A DNA stretch of 64,000 nucleotides from Corynebacterium senegalense (GCF_900411315.1 NZ_LS990887.1:1-64000), one strand, 5' to 3'. Positions 47,781-58,921 are shown, counted from the first letter of the stretch. Program-made: numbers and translations. The notes: generated from the sequence alone by a model not told the origin.

Positions 47781-48818
47781 TCAGGAAGGCCCCGTCCTCT
47801 GCCACGCCGTCGTCGTGGACACTTCGCGCGCTCCGAGGGAGGCTGCCACGGCCTCCGCAGCTGGATCCCCGGCGGGGTAGGAAAGGTACGCGGTATCGAC
47901 CTTCGGCCAGCGCTCGCGCGCAGCGCCGAGAGCCGAACGGATCATCCGCGCGCCGTGGCCCCGGCGGCGCTGGTCGGGGAGAACGTAGATGAGGCCAAGC
48001 TCGCAGAGATTCTCGGCGTCGGAGTCGTAGTGGACCACCTCGGCCATGCCCACCACGCGGCCGCCGCAGTCGCGGGCCAGCGCCGTGAGCTGGGCGCCGC
48101 CGCGGTCGAGCAGGCGCGCCCCGGCGTCGCGGAGCCGCGCCTCGTCCCACTCCACGGTGTCCATGGCGAGCTCGCCGCGGGGGTAGTCGCGCGAGGAGGA
48201 GGTGAGAACGCCGCGCAGCCCTGCGAGGTCGGCGGGGGCAAATGCCAAGTCCGCGACAACGTCGCACGGTCCCGCGGGTAGTTCGGGGACGTCGAATACC
48301 GCCTGGACCTCGGTGAACGCCGGCGTGTAGCCGAATTCGGCCAGGCTGGAAGGGGCGCGACCGGTGACCCACACCTGGCGGATGGGTCTGCCGAGGGCAG
48401 TGGAGAGGGCGTCGAGAAGCGATAGCGCGGATTCCCACGGGGCCGGGGGAACGGTCTCGCCGGGCAGTGGGGCGATGGCCGCGTCGAGGGTGACGTGCGC
48501 CTCGATGACGCCCAGGTCCTCGAGCAGCGGGAGGGAGACGAATACCCAGGCCTCGGTGTCGAGCAGGTCTTCCGCCGTCAGCTCGGGGTAGCCCAGCTCT
48601 CCGAGGGGGCGGGGAGCGGTGCGCGAGGACAGCGCGAAGAGGTGGGAGCGCGATTCGGCGGAGCCCTCGAGACGCTTGGCGACGTGCGAGGCGGTCACCC
48701 CGGAGGACGCCAGCCCCGTAATGTCCTGGATCGCGAGCGTGGCCGAAAAGACGTACGCAGCGACCGCCTCCCGGGCATCGTCGGTGTCAGCGCTGCCGAG
48801 GATGAGGGGAGTCAGCAC
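47781..48818 (-). CDS. GNAT-family N-acetyltransferase
   Basis: This is a 345-residue protein with two GNAT-like halves. The C-terminal half keeps the acetyl-CoA loop (YVLPDQRRRGHGARMIRSAL near residue 290) after GGRVVGMAEVV, while the N-terminal half is degenerate. The two-domain length resembles mycothiol synthase and other actinobacterial double GNATs, but the sequence does not allow a named substrate. It lies 1 base from the DUF349 gene, so the two are one operon. Confidence 0.82.
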   Translation of the reverse strand: MLTPLILGSADTDDAREAVAAYVFSATLAIQDITGLASSGVTASHVAKRLEGSAESRSHLFALSSRTAPRPLGELGYPELTAEDLLDTEAWVFVSLPLLEDLGVIEAHVTLDAAIAPLPGETVPPAPWESALSLLDALSTALGRPIRQVWVTGRAPSSLAEFGYTPAFTEVQAVFDVPELPAGPCDVVADLAFAPADLAGLRGVLTSSSRDYPRGELAMDTVEWDEARLRDAGARLLDRGGAQLTALARDCGGRVVGMAEVVHYDSDAENLCELGLIYVLPDQRRRGHGARMIRSALGAARERWPKVDTAYLSYPAGDPAAEAVAASLGAREVSTTTAWQRTGPS

Positions 48819-48819
48819 G

Positions 48820-50193
48820 CTAGCCGTTGACCGCCTTCGCGGCCACGTCGGCGAACTCCTGCCACTGGGCGGCCTGGGCGCGCAGCTCGGCGGCCTTGGC
48901 GGTCGCGCCCTTCGCCTCGGCGGCCTCGGCCTGGCGGGTCAGGTCGTCCGCCTTGACCTGGAACTGGTTGACCTTGTCCTGCGCCGCCGGGTCGGAGGCG
49001 CGCCAGCGGGACTCCTCCGCGTCCGCCACGCGCTTCTCGATGGCGCCGATCTTGTCCTCGTACTCGCGCACCTTGCCGCGCGGCACGAAGCCGATCTCCT
49101 CCCACTTGTCCTGCAGCTCGCGCAGCTTCGACTTCGCCGCGCCGAGACCCTTGGCGGGGTCGATGAGGGCGTCGTACTCGGCGATGAGCGCGTCCTTGGC
49201 CTGCGCGTTGGCCTCGAATTCGCGGTCGCGCTCGGCGTGCACGGCGTTGCGGGCCTCGAAGAAGTGGTCCTGCGCGGCGCGGAACTGGGCCCACAGCTTG
49301 TCGTCCACGTCGCGCGGCGCGCGGCCCGCGGCCTTCCACTCGCTCATCAGGTCCCGGTAGGCGCGGGCGGTCTCGTTCCAGTCAGTGGAGTCCTTCAGCG
49401 CCTCCGCGCGCTGCACCAGGTCCTCCTTCGCCCGGCGGGCGGAGGCGCGATTGCGGTCGAGCTCGGCGAAGTGGGAGCCGCGGCGGCGGTTGAAGGCGTC
49501 GCGGGCGCGGGAGTAGCGCTTCCACAGCGCGTCGTCGGTGGTGCGGTCGATGCCGCGGATAGTGCGCCACTCGTCCAGGATGGCGCGGATGCGGTCGCCG
49601 GCCTTCTTCCACTCGGTGGAGTTCTCGGCCAGGTCCTCGGCCTCGGCGGCGAGCTCCTCCTTGCGCGCGATGGCCCGGGCGCGACGCTCGGCCTTGGCCT
49701 CCTTCGCGCGCTGGCTGGCCTCCTCGGAGTGGTTGATGATCGCGTCGAGGCGGGCCTCCAGGGCGTCGAGGTCGCCGATGACCGCCTGGGTGTCCAGGGA
49801 TCCCTTCAGGGTCTCCGCCTGGGTTCGCAGCTGCGCCGCGTCCTCGGGGTGGGCGGCGAGGCGGGTCTCCAGCAGGCCGACCTCGGTGGCGAGGTCGTCG
49901 AAGCGCTGGCCGTAGTGGGCCAGGCCCTCCGCCGGGCTGCCCGCCTGCCACGAGCCGATCTCGCGCTCCACGCCGCCGCGGGTGACGTAGACGGTGCCGT
50001 CCTCTGCGACGCGGCCGAACTTCGACGGGTCGGAGGCGATGACGGGGGCGGCCAGCGGTGCGGCCGGGACGGGCGACGGGGTGGTGTGCTGCTGGTCAGC
50101 CGAACCCGGCCGGGCTCCCGGCTTGGGCGTGCGTTTCGCCATCGCCGCTGGTGAGGGCTTCGGGGTGTTACCCGGGGTGGGGGGCTGAGTCAT
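48820..50193 (-). CDS. DUF349 repeat protein
   Basis: This is a 457-residue cytoplasmic protein. After a disordered Pro/Ala/Lys-rich start (1-50) come several helical DUF349 repeats, each with the pattern W(K/N)xxxxxxRxxxxEWRxxG: about 165-225, 235-300 and 315-375. The rest is coiled coil with an Ala-rich C-terminus. DUF349 proteins have been linked to nucleic-acid handling, but no function is established. GAAAGGA precedes the ATG. Confidence 0.85.
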   Translation of the reverse strand: MTQPPTPGNTPKPSPAAMAKRTPKPGARPGSADQQHTTPSPVPAAPLAAPVIASDPSKFGRVAEDGTVYVTRGGVEREIGSWQAGSPAEGLAHYGQRFDDLATEVGLLETRLAAHPEDAAQLRTQAETLKGSLDTQAVIGDLDALEARLDAIINHSEEASQRAKEAKAERRARAIARKEELAAEAEDLAENSTEWKKAGDRIRAILDEWRTIRGIDRTTDDALWKRYSRARDAFNRRRGSHFAELDRNRASARRAKEDLVQRAEALKDSTDWNETARAYRDLMSEWKAAGRAPRDVDDKLWAQFRAAQDHFFEARNAVHAERDREFEANAQAKDALIAEYDALIDPAKGLGAAKSKLRELQDKWEEIGFVPRGKVREYEDKIGAIEKRVADAEESRWRASDPAAQDKVNQFQVKADDLTRQAEAAEAKGATAKAAELRAQAAQWQEFADVAAKAVNG

Positions 50194-50366
50194 GGTGTCG
50201 TCCTTTCGGGCCTTGCTGGTACGGTGCCGCGCGTCACGGCTGCCAGGGCGGGGCGCGTTGGACGCGCGCCCGCACGTGTGCCAGATATTACCGACCGGCA
50301 TCGCGCCCTGTCAGGCGTATGGGGCATCGCGGGCGGGCACTGGGCCGCGGGACCGTGGCGTGCAGC

Positions 50367-50372
50367 TAGTGT
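50367..50372 (+). promoter_or_regulatory. -10 box of the pre-miaA gene, leaderless layout
   Basis: TAGTGT lies 7 bases before the GTG at 50380. The rest of the 186-base gap to the DUF349 gene shows nothing else that I can name. Confidence 0.5.
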
Positions 50373-50379
50373 TGAGGCC

Positions 50380-50976
50380 GTGACGAACCCCCGCCTGCTC
50401 ATCATGCCCGGCTCGCCGGCCCTGGTGCCCGAGCTCGCCCCGTCGCACCTGCCCGGCCGGCAGTTGCTCGCTGCGGTGCGCGAATACGTCGGCGGCGCGG
50501 GGTTCGCCCGCGCCGAGATCGTGGGCAGCCGCGACGAACGCTGGCGCACCGGCCACGAGGGCTCCTTCGCTGCGTGGGGAGCCCCGCAGGTCGAGGTCGG
50601 CGGAGGTAGGCACCTGCCCGAGCTCGTGGCGCGCTACGCGCTGGGTGGGGCGCTCGACGTGGCTTCCTCCCGCGAGCACGTCGCCCCGCTCGACCCCGAG
50701 CTGCTCACCGTCGTGGTCGTGGACGGGCCCGCCGGCCTGACGCCCCGCGCCCCGCTGTCGCTGGTGGAGGGGGCGCGCGAGGCGCACGCCGCGTTGCAGG
50801 AGTTTCTCGCCGGCCGCGGCCGGGTGGACGTCGACAAGCTTGGCGCGGCGGGGGTCATCGAGCCCTCCCTCTGGGGCGAGCTCGCCGCGCTCGACGTGGT
50901 CCGCGCGGAGCTCATCGACTCCGACGGCTCCCTCGGAGTCGGCTCCTACGTCGCGGCGTGGGAGGTGCGCGCATGA
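50380..50976 (+). CDS. Rv2728c-like conserved protein, possible class III extradiol dioxygenase fold
   Basis: This is a 198-residue protein found just upstream of miaA in actinobacteria, where the mycobacterial gene is Rv2728c. Some databases label the family as class III extradiol dioxygenase-like, but I cannot point to metal ligands, so I call the function unknown. The sequence begins [20 protein letters not shown] and has [18 protein letters not shown]. The miaA start overlaps its end by 4 bases. Confidence 0.75.
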   Translation: MTNPRLLIMPGSPALVPELAPSHLPGRQLLAAVREYVGGAGFARAEIVGSRDERWRTGHEGSFAAWGAPQVEVGGGRHLPELVARYALGGALDVASSREHVAPLDPELLTVVVVDGPAGLTPRAPLSLVEGAREAHAALQEFLAGRGRVDVDKLGAAGVIEPSLWGELAALDVVRAELIDSDGSLGVGSYVAAWEVRA

Positions 50977-51881
50977 TCGCGCCCGTCGCCGTCGTCGGGC
51001 CGACGGCCTCCGGCAAGTCCGCCCTCGGCATCGCCCTTGCCCGCGAGCTCGGCGGGGAGATCGTCAACGTCGACTCGATGCAGCTCTACCGCGGCATGGA
51101 CATCGGCACCGCCAAGCTCCCCGTGTCCGAGCGCGGGGGGATCCCGCACCACCTCCTCGACATCTGGCCGGTCACGCACACGGCATCGGTGGCCGAGTAC
51201 CAGGCGCGCGCCGTCGAGACGGTCGAGGAAATCGCCGCGCGCGGCAAGGTCCCCGTGCTCGTCGGCGGGTCGATGCTCTACGTGCAGTCGCTTATCGACG
51301 CCTGGAGCTTTCCCCCGACCGACCCCGCCGTGCGCGCCCGGTGGGAGGCGCGCCTGAACGACGTCGGCGTCGATGCCCTCCACGCCCACCTGGCCACGGT
51401 CGACCCGGAGGCCGCGCGGGTGATCGAGGACAAGGACCCGCGCCGCACGGTCCGCGCCCTGGAGGTCATCGAGCTGACAGGCAAACCCTTCCAGGCCTCC
51501 CAGCCGCCGAAGGACGCCCCGCCGCGGTGGGGCACCCGCATCCTCGGGCTGCGCACGGAGGCGGAGTGGCTCAACCCGCGAATCGCCCGGCGCGCCGAGC
51601 TCATGTTCGCCCAGGGGCTCGTCGAGGAGGTCGAGGGGCTCGTGGGCCAGGGGCTGCGCGCGGACTCCACGGCCGGGCGCGCGATCGGCTACGCGCAGGT
51701 GCTCGCCATGCTGCGTGGCGAGCTGAGCCGGGACGAGGCCGTGGAGCAGACGATCGCGGGCACGCGCCGCTACGTGCGCCGCCAGCGCTCCTGGTTCAAC
51801 CGCGACGCGCGCATCACGTGGCTCCCGGCCGCCGAGGCGGACGTCGATGGCGCTCTTCGCGCGCTAGACTCGCTCGCGTGA
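50973..51881 (+). CDS. miaA: tRNA dimethylallyltransferase MiaA
   Basis: MiaA prenylates A37 of tRNAs reading UNN codons, giving the substrate for MiaB. The 302-residue protein has the P-loop [11 protein letters not shown] near residue 9, [17 protein letters not shown] near 32, [16 protein letters not shown] near 93 and [11 protein letters not shown] near 233, and the C-terminal [10 protein letters not shown] basic segment. ATG 50973 gives the expected start and overlaps the previous stop. Confidence 0.95.
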   Translation: MIAPVAVVGPTASGKSALGIALARELGGEIVNVDSMQLYRGMDIGTAKLPVSERGGIPHHLLDIWPVTHTASVAEYQARAVETVEEIAARGKVPVLVGGSMLYVQSLIDAWSFPPTDPAVRARWEARLNDVGVDALHAHLATVDPEAARVIEDKDPRRTVRALEVIELTGKPFQASQPPKDAPPRWGTRILGLRTEAEWLNPRIARRAELMFAQGLVEEVEGLVGQGLRADSTAGRAIGYAQVLAMLRGELSRDEAVEQTIAGTRRYVRRQRSWFNRDARITWLPAAEADVDGALRALDSLA

Positions 51882-52753
51882 CTTCCGCCGCAAAGCCTTC
51901 CGACACCACACCCGCGCCCGTTGCCTTTCTCAAGGGGCACGGCACCGAAAACGACTTCGTCATCATCCCCGACCCCCGCGACGAGCTGAACCTCACCGAG
52001 GAGATCGTGGCGGGCCTGTGCGACCGCCGCGCGGGCATCGGCGGCGACGGGCTGCTGCGCGTCGTCGAGCGCGAGGGGCGCTGGTTCATGGACTACCGCA
52101 ACGCGGACGGCTCAATCGCCGAGATGTGCGGCAACGGCGTGCGCGTCTTCGCCCACGTGCTGCGCGCCGAGGGTCTGATCAGCCACGACGAGTTCGAGGT
52201 GGGCACCCGCGCGGGCGTGAAGCAGGTAGCGGTGCTCGAGCACACCCCGCGCGAGGCCTCTGTGCGCGTGGGCATGGGCCCGGTCGAGGTCACCGGCGTG
52301 TCCACGGCGCGGATGGGCGACTTCGACTTCGCCGGCCTGGGCGTCGACGTGGGCAACCCCCACCTCGCCGCCGTGATCCCCGGCCTGAGCGCCGACGACC
52401 TCCGCGCGCTCGAGCTGAGCCAGCCGGTCTTCGACCGTGACTTCTTCCCCGCGGGTGTCAACGTGGAGATCCTCACCGAGCTCGACGCGGGCAGCGTGCA
52501 CATGCGCGTCTGGGAGCGCGGGGTGGGGGAGACCCGCTCCTGCGGCACCGGAACCGTCGCAGCGGCGCGCGCCGCGCTTGCCGACGCCGGAATCGAAAAC
52601 GGGACCGTGAAGGTCCACGTCCCCGGCGGCGCCGTGCGGGTGGACATCAACGCGGGGGAGGCCGTCATGACCGGCCCGTCGCGCATCGTGGCCCGAGGCG
52701 AGGTGGACCTGGCCGCGTTCTCCTCCGCGCCGGGGGACACCCGCCGGGCTTAG
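51878..52753 (+). CDS. dapF: Diaminopimelate epimerase
   Basis: DapF converts LL- to meso-diaminopimelate for peptidoglycan and lysine. The 291-residue protein has the two active-site Cys, one in [11 protein letters not shown] near residue 86 and one in [10 protein letters not shown] near residue 222, with [12 protein letters not shown] at the start. GTG overlaps the miaA stop (GTGA). Together with dapB and dapA this gives three of the lysine-pathway genes in the window. Its end overlaps the next convergent gene by 4 bases. Confidence 0.96.
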   Translation: MTSAAKPSDTTPAPVAFLKGHGTENDFVIIPDPRDELNLTEEIVAGLCDRRAGIGGDGLLRVVEREGRWFMDYRNADGSIAEMCGNGVRVFAHVLRAEGLISHDEFEVGTRAGVKQVAVLEHTPREASVRVGMGPVEVTGVSTARMGDFDFAGLGVDVGNPHLAAVIPGLSADDLRALELSQPVFDRDFFPAGVNVEILTELDAGSVHMRVWERGVGETRSCGTGTVAAARAALADAGIENGTVKVHVPGGAVRVDINAGEAVMTGPSRIVARGEVDLAAFSSAPGDTRRA

Positions 52754-53283
52754 GCGCCGCCGAGCCCGTAGCCCGGGCCGAGCTCCTTCGCGGCGCGGCG
52801 CGCCTCGCGCCAGGACGACGCCAGCGCGAGCGCGCGCTCGTCGGCGATGGCGATGAGGCGCTCGAGCTGGGCGCGGTCCAGGTCGCCGTCAGCCAAGCGC
52901 GTGTCGACCCTGGAGACGAAGCGCCGCGCCGCCGCGGCGCGCAGCTGGAAGTCCTGGATGACCGGGTTCGTGGTACCCGGGTCGGCGAGGGCGGGGTAGT
53001 GCAGGGTGCGCTCCGCCACCGCCTCGGTAGTCAGCCCGTGCAGGAGGGTGTCGTACTGGGCGAGGACGTCCGAGATGTCGTCGCGTGCGATGGCCAGCGA
53101 CGCCCGCAGGGAAGACGTCTCCGGGTCGCCGAGGATCCGCCGGACGTAGACCGTCGCCGCCCCCACGAGCACGACCGAGAGCACCAGGCCCGGCCCCTTG
53201 AGCGTGATGATCAGCACGATGACGGCCGCGATGAGCGCGGCCGCGATGAGGGCTCGCGCGAGGTCCCTCCTGGACGAATCCAC
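52750..53283 (-). CDS. Membrane-anchored hypothetical protein
   Basis: This is a 177-residue protein. Two close helices (about 10-30 and 32-50) are followed by a helical cytoplasmic domain with regular charged heptads (about 65-170). I do not recognise a family name; it sits where corynebacterial genomes usually carry a conserved hypothetical after dapF. GTG 53283 is chosen because GGAGGGGGTGAGAG lies just upstream. Confidence 0.65.
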   Translation of the reverse strand: MDSSRRDLARALIAAALIAAVIVLIITLKGPGLVLSVVLVGAATVYVRRILGDPETSSLRASLAIARDDISDVLAQYDTLLHGLTTEAVAERTLHYPALADPGTTNPVIQDFQLRAAAARRFVSRVDTRLADGDLDRAQLERLIAIADERALALASSWREARRAAKELGPGYGLGGA

Positions 53284-53330
53284 CCTCTCACCCCCTCCTG
53301 TGGTGTCGGCGTACCGGCGTTGCCGAAAGC

Positions 53331-54080
53331 CTAGTGGCCCCCGCAGCCGCACGCATCGCCGCAGCCGCCGCACCCGCCGCCGACCGGGGCGGGGATGGAG
53401 CCCGCGAGCACTGCGGTGCCCGCGATGACGTTGTTGCGCTCGGGCAGCTCGCCGTCCGGCAGACACACCTCGAAGGGGAAGGCGCCGTCCACCGAGACGT
53501 GGATGAAGCGCCCGCCCGTCAGCTCGCTGGTGCGGTACTCGGCCTCGAGGACGCGGGCCGAGAACTCAGCGCCCGCGTCCGGGGCGACCGCGGCGCCCGA
53601 GGCGACGGCCTCGGCGCCGGCGGAGCGGACCTCGCCGAGCGTGTCCGGACGGTGGGCGTGAAACTCCTCGGCGCTCGCGTAGGTGGTCACGTTCAGGCCC
53701 AGGGCGGTCACGGCGAGTTCCTGCCACTGCAGGGTGGGGCCGTCGACAAGCAACGGGCCCTGGGCGAGGTTGAGGGTGACCGAGGTGATGGTGTTGCCGT
53801 GCGGGTCGACGATGTCGGCGAGCGCGACGACGTCGTTGAGCATGGAGATGTGCGCGTAGGTGCGCGTCGAGGCCTCGAAGCCCGCAAAGGTGGCGAAGGG
53901 CTCGACGGCGAGGATGTTCAGCTGGGCGCCGGAGGGATCCGCGTACTGGATCAGCTGGCCGCCGCGCACCTCGCCAGTGACGGCGAGGCGGTTGGTGGCG
54001 ATCGCCGCTTCCACCGCGTCCTGCCACCTGTCGAAGCCGAGGCCGATGCTGGACAGGTCGGTGATGACTGTTTCGCTCAT
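53331..54080 (-). CDS. Corynebacterial hypothetical protein with a Cys-rich tail
   Basis: This is a 249-residue soluble protein without signal peptide or membrane helix. The body is alpha/beta (LGFDRWQDAVEAAIATN ... LLVDGPTLQWQELAVTALGLNV). The last 16 residues form a Gly/Cys tail with four Cys and a final His in the pattern CxxCxxxCxCxxH, which looks like a metal-binding site. I recognise no characterised family; the gene lies between dapF and hflX. The tail suggests metal storage, sensing or transfer, but that is inference. Confidence 0.72.
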   Translation of the reverse strand: MSETVITDLSSIGLGFDRWQDAVEAAIATNRLAVTGEVRGGQLIQYADPSGAQLNILAVEPFATFAGFEASTRTYAHISMLNDVVALADIVDPHGNTITSVTLNLAQGPLLVDGPTLQWQELAVTALGLNVTTYASAEEFHAHRPDTLGEVRSAGAEAVASGAAVAPDAGAEFSARVLEAEYRTSELTGGRFIHVSVDGAFPFEVCLPDGELPERNNVIAGTAVLAGSIPAPVGGGCGGCGDACGCGGH

Positions 54081-54166
54081 GGTGGATCATTCTAGTCCGC
54101 CATCGCCCGGCGGCTGAATCCGCGCGCGGGAAGAAAACCGGGCCCGGGCGCGTTGCTGAGAAAGGT

Positions 54167-54196
54167 AAACGCGCGCTGTATAGGGAATTTACGCGC
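54167..54196 (+). promoter_or_regulatory. Direct repeats upstream of hflX
   Basis: ACGCGCGC occurs at 54167-54174 and 54189-54196, 22 bases apart (about two helical turns), with an AT-rich TGTATAGGGAATTT between. They sit just upstream of the hflX -10 box. Confidence 0.4.
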
Positions 54197-54205
54197 GCAC
54201 TCTCG

Positions 54206-54211
54206 TACACT
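54206..54211 (+). promoter_or_regulatory. -10 box of hflX
   Basis: TACACT lies 9 bases before the ATG at 54221; a leader of one or two bases at most would remain. Confidence 0.5.
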
Positions 54212-54220
54212 AAGGATTTA

Positions 54221-55765
<1,545 letters not shown>

Positions 55766-55798
55766 CCGGTCGATTAACCCTGCCCGGCGGCCCCGGGC

Positions 55799-55804
55799 GA
55801 TAAT
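55799..55804 (+). promoter_or_regulatory. -10 box of uraA, leaderless layout
   Basis: GATAAT lies 8 bases before the GTG at 55813. Confidence 0.5.
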
Positions 55805-55812
55805 GGGGGCCC

Positions 55813-57111
55813 GTGAGCACATTCATTGGCTGGACCGTCCACGGAGACGGTCGAAACGTACAGCCCGGGGCCGTCGTCGCACCCGGGGAGAGGCTGAGCT
55901 GGCCGCGCACCATCGGAATCGGTATGCAGCACGTCGTGGCGATGTTCGGGGCGACGCTTCTCGTCCCGACCCTGACGCATTTTCCGGTAAACACGACGCT
56001 CCTGTTCTCCGGCCTGGGCACGATCATCTTCCTGCTGCTGACGCGCAATAAGGTGCCCTCCTACCTGGGCTCCTCCTTCGCCTTCATCGCCCCGCTGACG
56101 GCCTCGCAGCAGTACGGCGTGGCGGCGCAGCTCGGTGGCGTGGTGCTGACGGGCGTGACGCTGATCCTCGTCGGCCTGCTCGTCAACGCCATGGGCCGCC
56201 GGGTCATCGACGCTGTGATGCCTCCGGTGGTCACCGGCGCCATCGTAGCGTTGATCGGCTTCAACCTCGCCCCCACGGCGGTGGCCAACTTTGAGAGCCA
56301 GCCCCTCATCGGCCTGGTCACCCTGGCCACGATCCTCGTCCTCGGGGTGGCGACGCGCGGCATGGTTTCGCGCCTAAGCATCCTCATCGGCGTCGTCGTC
56401 GGCTGGGTCACGGCGGCGCTGACGGGCGGGCTCGCCGAAGGCGCCCTCGAGCAGATCGCAGCGACCCCCTGGGTCGGCCTTCCCCCGCTCCACACCGCGC
56501 AGTTTCACCTCTCCGCGATCCTGGTCACGCTGCCTGTCCTCGTGGTGCTCATCGCCGAAAATGTCGGGCACGTCAAGGCTGTCGGGGAGATGACGGGCAC
56601 GGATCTCGACGCTTACCAGGGGCGCGCCCTGATCGGCGACGGTATCGCGACCGGTCTGGCCGGATGCTTCGGTGGCTCCGGCACCACCACCTACGCCGAG
56701 AACATCGGCGTCATGGCAGCCACGAAGGCCTATTCCACCGCGGCCTACTGGGTGGCCGCTGGTTTCGCCATCCTGCTCGCCTTCATCCCGAAGTTCGGCG
56801 CGATCATCTTCACCATCCCCGTCGGAGTCCTCGGCGGGGCGTGCCTGGTCCTCTACGGCCTGATCGGGATGCTCGGTGTGAGGATCTGGCAGGACAACAG
56901 GGTCGACTTCACCAACCCCGCGAACCTCACGGCTGCGGCGGTGGCGCTCATCGTGGGCATCGGCAACCTCTCCCTGACCATCGGCAGCGTCCAGCTCGAG
57001 GGCATCGCGCTGGGCTCCGTCGGCGTCATCGTGATCTACCCGCTCATGCGCTGGGCCTACACCGCGCTCGGTGAGGGCAGCTACGACGGGTTCCGCAGCC
57101 GGGTCGGCTAG
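55813..57111 (+). CDS. uraA: Uracil/xanthine permease family transporter (NCS2)
   Basis: This is a 432-residue membrane protein with about fourteen helices. It shows the UraA-type signature LGSSFAFIAPL near residue 80, IAENVGHVKAVGEMTG near 245 and CFGGSGTTTYAENIGVMAATKAYS near 285. Such proteins import uracil with protons. The start is GTG 55813. Its stop overlaps the convergent regulator gene by 4 bases. Confidence 0.92.
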   Translation: MSTFIGWTVHGDGRNVQPGAVVAPGERLSWPRTIGIGMQHVVAMFGATLLVPTLTHFPVNTTLLFSGLGTIIFLLLTRNKVPSYLGSSFAFIAPLTASQQYGVAAQLGGVVLTGVTLILVGLLVNAMGRRVIDAVMPPVVTGAIVALIGFNLAPTAVANFESQPLIGLVTLATILVLGVATRGMVSRLSILIGVVVGWVTAALTGGLAEGALEQIAATPWVGLPPLHTAQFHLSAILVTLPVLVVLIAENVGHVKAVGEMTGTDLDAYQGRALIGDGIATGLAGCFGGSGTTTYAENIGVMAATKAYSTAAYWVAAGFAILLAFIPKFGAIIFTIPVGVLGGACLVLYGLIGMLGVRIWQDNRVDFTNPANLTAAAVALIVGIGNLSLTIGSVQLEGIALGSVGVIVIYPLMRWAYTALGEGSYDGFRSRVG

Positions 57112-57893
57112 TCCTCGACGACCACAACTTCGACCCCCCGGCTCTCGAATTCGGCGAGGATCGAGGCGGGGGCGTCGCCGTCGATGATGAGGACGTCGAT
57201 GTCATCGAGGGAGGCGAAGCTGACCAGGAAGTCGGTGCCCAGCTTCGTCGAGTCGCACAGCACGACCACCGTGCGAGCGTTCGCCACCATCGACGCCTTG
57301 ACCGCCGCTTCCTGCGGGTCGGCCGAGGAGAGGCCGTGGTCGACCGTCAGGGCGTTGGTTCCGATGAAGGCTACGTCCGCGCTCATCAGCGCGAGGGCCC
57401 GCAGCGGGGTGTCGCCCACCACCGCCTGCGACAGCGCCCGGACCGTGCCGCCGAGGAGGTGGACGTTGGTCAGTCCGCCGCCCGAGAGCTCGAGCGCGAT
57501 GGGCAGCGAGCGGGTCACGATCGACCACGACCCGGCCCGGGGGTCGTCGAGCAGGAGGCTCGCAAGGTTGCTGATGGTCGAACCGGCGTCGAGGAAGATT
57601 CCGGAACCGGGGGCGTCCGGGAGGTAGCGCAGCGCCGCGTGGGCGATCGCGCTTTTCGCCCCGGAGGCGGAGCGGTAGCGGGCGTCGAGAGGCATCTCGG
57701 CGGTGAGGAATGACTGGCTGGCCACCGCGCCACCGTGGACGCGGTGAACGATTCCTTCGTTGCTCAGCACCGCGAGGTCTCGCCTGATTGTCTCGGCCGT
57801 GACATCGAATCGCTGGGCGAGCTCAGTCACGCTGACCCGGCCTTCCACGGCGGTCAACGACGCGATCTGTCGGCGACGTTCCTCTGCGTACAA
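57108..57893 (-). CDS. sugR: DeoR-family regulator, probable SugR
   Basis: This is a 261-residue repressor with an N-terminal DeoR HTH (RRQIASLTAVEGRVSVTELAQRFDVTAETIRRDLAVLSNEGIVHRVHGGAV, about 5-56) and a C-terminal sugar-phosphate-sensing domain (IFLDAGSTISNLASLL near 100; HLLGGTVRALSQAVVGD near 145). SugR, next to lexA in C. glutamicum, represses pts genes. Here the pts genes that should follow between it and uraA are absent, so identity rests on position and family; another DeoR regulator cannot be excluded. Confidence 0.78.
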   Translation of the reverse strand: MYAEERRRQIASLTAVEGRVSVTELAQRFDVTAETIRRDLAVLSNEGIVHRVHGGAVASQSFLTAEMPLDARYRSASGAKSAIAHAALRYLPDAPGSGIFLDAGSTISNLASLLLDDPRAGSWSIVTRSLPIALELSGGGLTNVHLLGGTVRALSQAVVGDTPLRALALMSADVAFIGTNALTVDHGLSSADPQEAAVKASMVANARTVVVLCDSTKLGTDFLVSFASLDDIDVLIIDGDAPASILAEFESRGVEVVVVED

Positions 57894-58035
57894 GCGTTAA
57901 CCTCCGGGGCCTGGGTGACAATCGGCGGGGCGGACCCGCACCGCACCCATTGTTTCAGAGCCGTGGCGCGCGATGCGTCTTCGGGAGGAGCACACCCCCG
58001 GTCGGGGGACGGGCGTTCAAGTATCCCGGGCCCGA

Positions 58036-58725
58036 TCAGAGGGTGCGGAAAACGGAAACGACGCGCCCCATGATCTGGGCCTCGTCGCCCTTGATGGGGG
58101 AGAAGGCGTCGTTGTGGGGGAGCAGCCACACGCCGGTTGCGTCGCGGTGGAACTCCTTGACGGTCGCTTCGCCGTCGAGCAGGGCGGCGACGAACTCCCC
58201 CTCCTCGGCCACCGGCTGCGAGCGGACGACCACCCAGTCTCCGTCGAGGATGCCGGCGTCGCGCATGGACTCGCCGACGACCTGCAGCATGAACAGCTCG
58301 CCGTCGCCGAGAAGCTCCTCGGGCAGCGGCAGGTAGCTGTCGACGTTTTGCTCGGCGAGGATGGGGGAGCCGGCGGCGATCTGGCCCACAACGGGCACGT
58401 AGCGGGCGGGGGAGGCATCCTCTGAGACCTCAGCCGGGACGGGGGACTTCTTCGACCTCGCGGGCGTGGAGTCGGGGAGGTGACGCAGGTCCACCGCGCG
58501 GGGCTTGTTCGGATCTCGCCGCAGGAAGCCCTTCTTTTCGAGCTCCTTGAGTTGATACGCCACCGAAGAGGTGGACTGCAGCCCGGCGGCGTCGCCGATC
58601 TCGCGGATGCTCGGCGGGTAGCCGCGCAGCACCACCGCGTCGCGGATCACCTCGAGAATGCGTCGCTGGCGGTCGGACAGAACGCTCGGATCGAGCGCCT
58701 TAGGGTCATCTTTCTTGCGGGCCAT
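58036..58725 (-). CDS. lexA: SOS repressor LexA
   Basis: LexA represses SOS genes and cleaves itself when RecA is activated. The 229-residue protein has the N-terminal winged helix (about 15-80, [35 protein letters not shown]), the cleavage site Ala118-Gly119 in GQIAAGSP, and the catalytic dyad Ser153 (GESMRD) and Lys190 (ATVKEF). GGAGGAG precedes the ATG on the minus strand. It is divergent from divS across an SOS control region. Confidence 0.96.
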   Translation of the reverse strand: MARKKDDPKALDPSVLSDRQRRILEVIRDAVVLRGYPPSIREIGDAAGLQSTSSVAYQLKELEKKGFLRRDPNKPRAVDLRHLPDSTPARSKKSPVPAEVSEDASPARYVPVVGQIAAGSPILAEQNVDSYLPLPEELLGDGELFMLQVVGESMRDAGILDGDWVVVRSQPVAEEGEFVAALLDGEATVKEFHRDATGVWLLPHNDAFSPIKGDEAQIMGRVVSVFRTL

Positions 58726-58824
58726 GGTGTCTCCTCCGTGGGTGTGCCGGGCGTTGTTGGTTACCGAGGTTGATTAGCGGGGTTGGTTAGCGGGCCATTC
58801 GTTTGTTCACCACGGTAGCAGATG

Positions 58825-58840
58825 TGGCAAACATGTTCGA
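58825..58840. promoter_or_regulatory. LexA box on the lexA side
   Basis: Read on the minus strand it begins TCGAACA and keeps 4 of 7 bases of the right half, so it matches TCGAA(A/C)ANNTGTTCGA at 11 of 14 fixed positions. It lies about 100 bases before lexA and fits autorepression. Confidence 0.65.
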
Positions 58841-58880
58841 GATTTCGGGCGAATGCCTGGACAAGCGTTCGGGGCAGTGC

Positions 58881-58921
58881 TATAAATCGAACACAACGGC
58901 GAGAGTCGAACACCTGGACGA
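58881..58921. promoter_or_regulatory. divS promoter with two LexA boxes
   Basis: TATAAAT (58881-58887) is a good -10 box. A weaker LexA-like site starts at 58887 (TCGAACA plus 3 of 7 bases in the right half) and a better one covers 58906-58921 (12 of 14). A TGTTCGACT at 58925-58933 is an inverted copy of the AGTCGAACA at 58904-58912, with 12 bases between. Binding of LexA over and after the -10 box would block divS. Confidence 0.65.
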
